Part shown: positions 56,216-64,000 of the stretch, in pieces
How positions within the stretch are numbered: the stretch's first letter is position 1
Layout of the letters: each line of letters starts with the position of its first letter
Source of the DNA: Hexactinellida sp. DTS-2022
Lineage: Eukaryota; Porifera; Hexactinellida
Assembly (NCBI GenBank): GCA_028753945.1
Contig: JAPNXP010000003.1
Span: forward strand, 868,001-932,000
Direction: 5' to 3'
DNA length: 64,000 nucleotides
The notes under the pieces: model-generated
The model's database searches: none
Seen by the model: only the letters and a program-made list of their open reading frames with translations
What the model was told of the DNA's origin: nothing
Translations under genes and position numbers: made by a program

Positions 56216-57471
56216 TAATGTTTTCCACGAAAAAATTTTTTTGAAAGAAATGACTAGCGATCCCTGTTTTTTTTTCGGGGGATTGAATAATAATATATCA
56301 GAGAAATTATTTGTCAAGTTTGAATCGATTCTGATTATATTTTATCTCGGAAAATTGAGCTCATAGTTTGAAAAGAGAAAAGGATAAAAACAGAGATTTA
56401 TACCATTTAAAAAATACTTATTTGTCTGTTAAACAGGGAATATTCGAGAATATAATGGCATTGAGGTAAACCTCCGTGTCTCCTCTTACGAATGATACCA
56501 AAATAAATTAGATTCAGTTTGATATTGGATAGGAATTGACACTTTGAACTAACCCTACTCAATGTACTTTCCAAAATTATACTTCCATTCATTTTCCAAA
56601 ATTAAAGTTTGAATGTTTATAACTCAAATTATTTTGGGAAATTTTAAATAAAATTTAAATCACATAAACCTCCATTTCTCCAAAGTATGATTACAAATTT
56701 TCAGAATTGTAAACAAATTTTGAGATAGTGATTTTTTATGAAATACCAACCCAGAATTGTATGATAAAAATAACTAACTGAAAACTATTTATTTTTTAAA
56801 TAAATCATATTACAGTAAACCTCCGTATCTCCTCTCTCCAATGATAGTAAATTTATTCCAATCTGATAACTAAAAGTGAGTCAAATATGTGACTGAAGTC
56901 GAATTCTAAGCCAACTTTACACTCGTATGTCAATCGAGATCGTGTTTTGGAGAGGACCAGTCAACAAGTGACAAACTTTGAATCCACTTGCACTAATCAC
57001 CATCATGAGTCCAATTCCACTTGAAACTCTGCTTATCTAAAACTTGCTTTTTCTAACCTTCACATTCCTTACTATTTATTGCAAATATTTTCCAATTCAT
57101 GACCAGAAATAATTTGCTTTGGTTCGTACTTACTCAGTAAATTCTTAAGTGACTAGGAATATAGAAAATGAAGTTCCATAGACATTAATTTGTATAAATA
57201 TTTACATATTTTATAAGATAATATCTATATATTATCTTATTATTTTCATTGGCGGTTAACCGGTTAACCGTAGTCTGAAGACCCATCGTAACCTTGGCCT
57301 CAAAACGGTCAACCAACCCGACATTTGACCACCACTACCAAATATTTCGTGACCATACCTATTACCTTAGGATTCTTATTCGGCTATAACTTTCATGTGA
57401 TATACCATTTGGATATACGGTATATAAATTTACTACAGTAGTGTTCCCCTAATAGTAAATGCTATAAGATT
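56216..57471. other. Gene-free AT-rich stretch
   Basis: GTAAACCTCCGTATCTCCTCT-type segments occur near 56465 and 56815, suggesting a diverged internal repeat. Nothing else recognised. Confidence 0.35.
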
Positions 57472-58864
57472 AATTTAGCTCTATTAGCATTCTATTTTAT
57501 TTCGCTCAGCTACCAACAATTATACAATTATCAATGTCAATTTTGTCCCTCTTATTCCAAATTCGCTAATTAGAAATGAAAATTTCGTATAATACGTGAC
57601 TTCCTATAAGGCGAACACCAAAGTATTTTGATATACCAAAAAACAGCAAATTTTCCCCGAAATGTATGCGAACTGTTTCGGATATTCAGAAAGAATTCCA
57701 TACTTAGGATGTTAGTGAGAGTGCTTCTTGTTAGACTTAGTTAGAATCGATAAGTGTTCATCTTATTAATGCAAATTACCTTTTGTATCGTGTGGGCACT
57801 TCAAACATCCTCAATCGCTGTAGTGCCAACGGTTCTAAGCATGGCGCTTGTATATTCATTTGGTTAGTCCTGAATACAGATCCATACTTGACTGACATTT
57901 GTTGCTAGAACATGAATTTGAAATTGGTATTGATACTTTAGACCTCCGAGCTAGTTTGTCTTATTCCCTTTGCGAAAGAATATTGCTTTAAACCCCAAGT
58001 ATACTTCAGCATTGAGGATCAAATCTTTCCTAAACCATTCATTATATTAGTTCCGAATCTGAATTATCACCAATTGGTTTACCTAAATATAAACAACAAC
58101 ATTAAATATACATAATTGAAATTTCTAAATGCGAAATTGAAAGCTCCAAGCTTGTTTACCAATTTCAACAATTGCAAGCAAGACTCTAGCTTTAATTTAA
58201 GTGTGGTTTAGTTTACTTATCACTTAAATATAATCGGGGCCAATAACAAACAAACAAACAAACAAACAAACAAACAATCATCGAGTTTTCATAATATAGA
58301 TTTACTCTTTCCCATCTAGCTTCAGCATGAGATGGCCCCACCGATATGCTCAACAGAGCTAGTACCGTATACCGCCACTTTCCCGGTATGTTGATTTTGC
58401 AATTCAGTTTGATTATATTCCCATTCTTTGACATAAAGTATATGCCAGGTTATGATTTGGACTTTTGATTATTACAATTACAAGCTTGAAAATAAAAATT
58501 TAGCTCTATTAGCATTCTATTTTATTTCGCTCAGCTAGCAACAATTCTACAATTATCAATGTCAATTTTGTCCCTCTTATTCCAAATTCGCGAATTAGAA
58601 AGAAAATTTTGTATAATACGTGACTTCCTATAAGGCGAACACCAAAGTAATTTGATATACCTAAAAAACAGCAAATTTTCCCCGAAATGTATGCGAACTG
58701 TTTCGGATAATCAGAAATAATTCCATACTTAGGATGTTAGTGAGAGTGCTTCTTGTTATACTTAGTTAGAATCGATAAGTGTTCATCTTATTAATGCAAA
58801 TTAACTTTTGTATCGTGTGGGCACTTCAAACATCCTCAATCGCTGTAGTGCCAACGGTTCTAAG
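57472..58864 (+). repeat. Pair of direct repeats of about 367 bp flanking 660 bp
   Basis: TTTAGCTCTATTAGCATTCT ... GTAGTGCCAACGGTTCTAAG occurs at 57472-57840 and again at 58498-58864 with few differences. The spacing resembles two LTRs, but the repeats lack TG...CA ends and no primer-binding site is seen. A partial tandem duplication is as likely. A (CAAA)n tract is at 58238-58276 in between. Confidence 0.7.
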
Positions 58865-59357
58865 GACCTGGTGATTTAGAAATATCTAAAAGTTCCAATT
58901 TCTGAAGTAGTATCTGTTCTGTGATTATTACATCGTCCAGTGATGTTAGTACACGAGGAAGAGTGTTTAGGTGATTCCCAGGAGCTACAGGTCTGTTATA
59001 GACTGTTTCAAAATGTTTAATAAAAGCGTCTGCTGTTTCTGAGTCAGTAACAGTTAGGTTTCCAGAATCTTGAATTAAGTAAAGATATAGCAGAATTATT
59101 GGAATTTCTGTATTGTTTGGCATGTTTAAAGATCTTGCGGACCGAAGAGGGGGATTTAAAATCGTTTACAATTGATTCTCATAATCCAGTCTCAATTTTT
59201 TTGAAAGTTTAGATACTGTATCCCTTGTTTTCTTATATGCGGATAAACTGTGTAGATTTGGACTATTTCTATACTTGGACCAACACGAAAATTTCTCTGT
59301 CAGAGAAAACTTGAAGGTTATTGATCTTAAGGTCGCTCTGTACTGATTTTTCGACAC
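58863..59357 (-). pseudogene. LINE fragment (start of reverse transcriptase region)
   Basis: Minus frames read SKNQYRATLRSITFKF, SAYKKTRDTVSKLSKKLRLDYENQL, then after a frame change DFKSPSSVRKIFKHAK, GNLTVTDSETADAFIKHFETVYNRP and LQKLELLDISKSPGP. This is the linker and first motif (KSPGPDG) of CR1/Jockey-group LINEs. It ends exactly at the second direct repeat, so that repeat arrived later or marks a junction. Confidence 0.75.
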
Positions 59358-60997
59358 CCGACGACCTAATGTTTTTATTGCGTTTTTGGATAGTACTAAA
59401 TATTCTAAGATATCCCTGAGAATATTAGAGTTCTACTATGTATATATCCCCAGTTATGAACTAGACTATGTCAATATAGGCCTAATCCATACTAGCCAAA
59501 GAATTACAAAAAATTTTATGTTAGTTTTTAGCGCGAGAGATGTCAATTATAAATTATACATGAGTCAATACTCAATGTTTTCAATCAGACCTAAATGTGC
59601 TTTTTCTTTAATCTACTCTATGTTATTGTCATTTTTGTGAAATTGGTCAAAAAACCCCCACCTTTTTGCATTAAAAGTTTAATAATTCAATTTTTTTGTA
59701 TTATAATGCCAAAACAACCGCGATTGAAAACATGCGCCTACATATACTGATCATTTTAAAAGAAAGTTTGACTTTCTAGAATAAAAATTGTATTTTTTAC
59801 ATCATTCTGCCCAAATGGTCTTTTTTTACACCCTCATAATTTGAACTTAATTTATTTGTGTCGAAGTGTCTGAGTCCAGAATATGAAAGTGCGAAGAAAA
59901 TTAGTTCCTAAACTGCATAAAATAGATAAAGTCATTTGATATTGAATTAGACTATTTTTAGCAATTTAGAGCTAAGCTCTATCTCATTTGGATCAGAAGT
60001 TGGATTTTTGTCACCTTATTAACATATTGCCACTTAGACACCACCATAATTGGGCATTTGAAATCAGAACACATCATTCGATTTATAATATAATCCCAAA
60101 AGTTTATCCATTGTGTAAGAAATAGTATCATGATGTGATTAGAATTTTAGAGCTAGTCTCTGCTGTCCAGATGTCAAGAGTTAGAAAATTTTCTTAGTCA
60201 TCAAAATTGGTCAAATCAAATTACCATATATGGTCATGTTATAAAGTGTGACACCTAGAGTCCTAAAATGTATTATAGTTAGGGAATTTTAGCCCAAATT
60301 ATAGGTCAACCTTGAAAAAAATTGTTACCAAACAATTTCTACACTAGCGTCTTCTCCTGTGTCCGAATAAACATAGAAAAAAAGTTGCAAGCCCAAAGCT
60401 GTGAGGAAAATTTTTTACACCCCTTCAAACCTGGGGACCATGGGCCAAAAATCGCCGATATTTTTACCTTTTTCTTATCATTAAAATCAATTTATATGGT
60501 GTATTTTGGAACAAGGAATTGTTTAGAACCACCCATTTTATGCTAGCATTAATAGAACCTCTCGAACTTTGAAAATTTACTCTAAAAATTCGAATATCTG
60601 AAATCTAATACTACAAAAGTTAGGCCCTATCAAATAAATTACTTGTTGAATATTCCCGCCCGTCCCAATTTTTACACTCCGTCCGGATTCATTTACTATT
60701 AACTTATGAACTTAAAAGTGCAAAATATTAGCTATTGACTGATGTTAACTTTAAATATTCCTAATGTATCAATTTTAATAAGTCAAGAATTTTAGAGCAT
60801 TACTTTTATATTTTGGGCATTGCCTTGTGTTTTTCTAATTAAATTAAATGAGAATATGTATTATTTTATATTGGATATGTTGTTTCATATTAATGGAATT
60901 AAAAAGAAAAAGAAAATCCCGTCCGCCGTCCATATTTTCTAAAAAATCTGGATGATAAACAAGTAAATTTTTTACATGTATTTATGTTGCGGTGTGT
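59358..60997. other. Gene-free AT-rich stretch
   Basis: No coding or element ends recognised. Contains one CCATATATGG (about 60223) in a context resembling the TTAA families (TTAGAGCTAGTCTC, GGTCATG), so a decayed relative may lie at about 59940-60300. Confidence 0.35.
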
Positions 60998-61105
60998 ACC
61001 CACACACACTGTCATGTTAGTGTGTGCAGCTACACACTGCTGTATGACCGCACACAATCAGTGTATTAGTGTGTGCGGGCACACACTGGTACCTGCACAC
61101 AATTA
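60998..61105. repeat. Cluster of ACACACTG / CAGTGTGT inverted units
   Basis: At least six TGTGTG(C)-CACACA half-sites alternate in about 105 bp (for example AGTGTGTGCAGCTACACACT and AGTGTGTGCGGGCACACACT), forming small hairpins. Confidence 0.7.
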
Positions 61106-61670
61106 ATGACTAGACTACATTGTATCAATAAACACTAAGGAGTTTGTGTAATTGGGAAAGAGATCGAATGCTGGCTGCTATCTTCGTGTATTCGGTACAT
61201 ACAAACCAGGGAATGAAAGGTTCACGAACGAACTTATTCAACTTGAACTGAACGAACTGAACGCAAGACTTTTATGGCATTTACGCTGAACGAACTGAAC
61301 GAACGTCAACGGTTGCCTGAACCAGGCACGTAGCTACGGGGGGGCGAATGCCCCCCCAAAAGTACTTCTCGCCCCCCCCCCCCCCTCCAAGAGAATTTAG
61401 GAAGTGTTCGTTATAGTAAATAGAGTGATTCGTCCCCCCTTGCCCCCCCGACTCCCTGCACCTTCAGTAGTGTGGCGCTTACACCGCAAGCAGAGTAATA
61501 TACTATATGTATAGTATGGGCATATAGTTCACAGTTTGTATAATATCTGGAGTGATTAAAACTCCTCTACCCCCCCTTATCTACACCCATCGTAAGTGTT
61601 TCCAGATACTCTATACTTGATTAATTTACTGAAAATTGGCTTGATAAAAATTTCTAAAGAAGGAGTGTAA
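61106..61670. other. Spacer with solo hAT-like termini
   Basis: GAACGAACTGAACG units (61215-61310) and CAGGCACGTAGCTACGGGGGGG (61327) resemble single ends of hAT elements; no partners found. G- and C-runs follow. No gene. Confidence 0.4.
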
Positions 61671-61797
61671 AAAAAATCCAAAATTGCAGCCTGTGCCGAC
61701 GCATGTTCCTTTGGTGCACTATATTTTGGTGGTGGTTTATTAATAGTGCCTCCAATGGAACATACTGTCTGCACAGGTGCAATTTTGGATTTTTTTC
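61671..61797. repeat. Foldback of about 127 bp, copy 1
   Basis: The left arm (CCAAAATTGCAGCCTGTGCC, CATGTTCCTTTGGTGCACTAT) pairs with the right arm (ATAGTGCCTCCAATGGAACAT, CTGCACAGGTGCAATTTTGG) over about 50 bp with a short loop. The same hairpin occurs at 63357-63487. A MITE or a hairpin-RNA source are both possible. Confidence 0.8.
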
Positions 61798-63356
61798 GAC
61801 ATGTAATTATCACTATGAAGGTGTTAAATTAATTAAGCTAGGTGTTTTCGGAATGTAATGACCCTTAGTGAGTTGGAAGTTTCATTTTAGCTCACTTCAT
61901 TTCAAAGATATTCAAGTTTCAGTAGAAAATAATAGGTGATGACTCAGCAGTTTTTATGTGCGTGTTGGGTGATCACCCACCACCAACCAACCCATTCGAA
62001 TTATATATTTCACAAAATTGTGAAAACTAATTTTTTTACGATGTCATCATCATCTCAAGGTGTCAAGACACATTTGTAGAGGTATTATGTGGCATAAGTA
62101 TCAATTGATAAATTGTAAGTTTGTTTCTATCTTGCATCATCTCTGAGATAAATGATATTTAGCTAATTAGTATAAATATTTATAAAAATTATTAATAATT
62201 TAACACCAATTGCAATGTCAACTTGAATTTACTAAGTAAAATTAATTTGGAACCAAATTTGAATTCCGCACACTCGATGATCCCTATTAAACAAATTGGA
62301 AGCATCTATATAATATTATGTCAATTATAGACGGAGTTAATTATAATTAATTACGTCAGTTTATTAATATTGTATAAGAGATTCTTGAAGAAGCTTGAAA
62401 TAAATGCGTTATAAACCCCCCCCTTACACTCTAATACATTTCGGGCACCAAGCACACACATAGAAAATATTTCTACAAATAGATATTCCATCTCATTAAT
62501 CCATTGTTCGAATATCAGAAATCGTTCTGAAATTGAATAACTGTTGAGTGAAATTGAATTTTCATATAGGAGAAATCATCAATACAACTATTGTATTTAG
62601 AATTCGATTTATATAGCAACAGCTATTGAATCAAATTGAATTATTCATATAAATAGAATAAATTATTGTAATATGATATCAGAAATTGATTTGTATAGTA
62701 ATAGCTATTGAATGTAAATTAATTATTCATATATACTAGAATTCTTTATTGTAATTATAATATCAACAATAACTTGAATCGAAATAACACTGAATCTAAT
62801 TGAATTATTCATAAATAGTAGATCTTCATCGAAACCACGAGATAATGCATAACTGAATATTAATGAATATACGATTTTAGAAAGTTAAGGGTGAATTGTG
62901 GTAACTTTGAGCCTAATTATCAGGAAAATGAGGACGGATTAAAAAAATCGTGAAGAGCTATCAGTTGCAAAATACTTTTCTGATACTAATTATTCTAAAA
63001 AAATTCTTGGGATTGGATTTATTTTCTTATGGGACAAAAAAACCTAAAAGTCCCATTAACTATTTTTCCAAATCGAAATTAATAAATTGTGACCCCAGGT
63101 GCACATCTGTAACCCATGAGACACCTATCCTGAAAATTTGGGCTCTTAGTTGATAAAACTCTGTTCTGTGGAGAGGATACGGAAGGATAATAACCAAGGC
63201 ACTAAGACCAATACTGGGCCACTATACTATAGTATAGTCGGCACAGTAATAAGCTGTAAACAGCAAGAGTAATGCTGTTAACAGTTAACAGAAAAATAAG
63301 CTATTACAACATTTCTAACACTCCTGTTTATAATTAGATAATTTTTATTACGGAAG
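61798..63356. other. AT-rich region without genes
   Basis: 62040-62160 resembles 63485-63600 (AAGGTGT ... AAGTTTGTTTCTATCTT), so the foldback lies in a larger diverged duplication. 62480-62860 has repeated ATTGAATTATTCATAT units. No gene supported. Confidence 0.4.
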
Positions 63357-63487
63357 AAAAAAAACCAAAATTGCACCCTGTGCCGACGCATGTTCCTTTG
63401 GTGGCACTATATTTTGTTGGATGTTTATTGATAGTGCCTCCAAAGGAACATGCTGTCGGCGCAGGTTGCAATTTTGGATTTTTTTTC
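63357..63487. repeat. Foldback of about 130 bp, copy 2
   Basis: Arms CCAAAATTGCACCCTGTGCC / CATGTTCCTTTGGTGGCACTAT and ATAGTGCCTCCAAAGGAACATG / GTCGGCGCAGGTTGCAATTTTGG. Pairing is better than in copy 1. The remaining 63488-64000 is AT-rich with no supported gene. Confidence 0.8.
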
Positions 63488-64000
63488 GCCAAGTCATCAA
63501 CGCCCAAGGTGTGAAGAAGCATTTGTTAATTGGTCCGAGTCACAAGGAACGGTAGATAAATTTGAAGTTTGTTTCTATCTTAAACCATCTTGAGTTTGAT
63601 GCCATTCATTCATTATGTATTGATAATAAATTATATTATTAGTTATTTATCTTAGCATTGTTATCCACGGTTGAGTTGAATTAAGTCAACAAATTCCTTA
63701 TATTATATTATTTAATTTAATCCATTGTATGGTAAATTAAATAGAAGCCAGCTGCAATTTATAAGTTAAATCAATTTAATTATCGCAAGTTGAATCAATA
63801 GAGTAAGATTTAACAAGTTAAATCAATATAATTATTACAAGTTGAAACAATGGAATTAGATTTAACAGTTATACTGAAACTGAAGTGTGAGTAAACAAAG
63901 AAATTTCAACCCCCATTTATGGCAGAAATAAAACTCTTTATTGAAAGTTTTCTTCTCCCATCAGACGCGGAATTTTATGGTGAATCCAAATGTGAAATAA

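Noticed and set aside
1..64000. tRNA, rRNA or CRISPR features
   Set aside because: No cloverleaf with matching A and B boxes, no rRNA-like segment and no regularly spaced identical repeats with unique spacers were seen.

Overview
This window is transposon-rich DNA from an animal, most likely an AT-rich marine or soft-bodied invertebrate. The protein families are metazoan in character: a Helitron with an OTU domain, a Tigger/pogo transposase with a CENP-B-type head, a GTF2IRD2/ZBED-like hAT transposase, a KRBA2-like integrase, a P-element/THAP9-like transposase, a Mutator-like transposase and a LINE with a 2A-like peptide. I saw no bacterial operon, rRNA, tRNA or CRISPR array and no clear multi-exon host gene. 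The species cannot be named from the sequence.

Layout. 0-2.4 kb: the 3' end of an invertebrate repeat-family gene ('HAITGCD' type), a broken integrase, and the first ORF of a LINE carrying a 2A-like motif. 2.7-7.3 kb: miniature elements, including one TTAA element inside a mariner-type MITE. 7.5-10.2 kb: a GC-rich Tigger element with a near-intact transposase and a hAT insertion. 10.5-16.9 kb: a P-element-like pseudogene, more MITEs and a second, older pogo pseudogene. 17.5-33.5 kb: Helitron copy A, decayed and split by a deep nest of elements at 21.95-30.49 kb. 34.3-36.5 kb: a full-length hAT element with one frameshift. 37.7-42.3 kb: small elements and a MULE fragment. 42.9-49.8 kb: Helitron copy B, almost complete, with two in-frame TAG codons and one 720-bp TTAA element inside the helicase. 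50.2-52.4 kb: a Mutator-like transposase split by a CCGTTAC-repeat hAT MITE. 52.4-56.2 kb: a roughly 178-bp satellite holding two insertions. 57.5-64 kb: direct repeats, a LINE fragment and AT-rich DNA with two small foldbacks.

The main message is insertion stratigraphy. Many elements can be bounded to the base because both target duplications are present and, in several cases, an empty copy of the same site lies elsewhere in the window. At least six families (12 copies) use a TTAA target and have different termini, and about ten elements have 8-bp duplications of hAT type. The best candidate for something undescribed is this set of coding-free TTAA families, several of which carry the palindrome CCATATATGG, as do some other elements here. 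The deep nest they build inside a Helitron helicase is the clearest example. No autonomous TTAA transposase is visible in the window.
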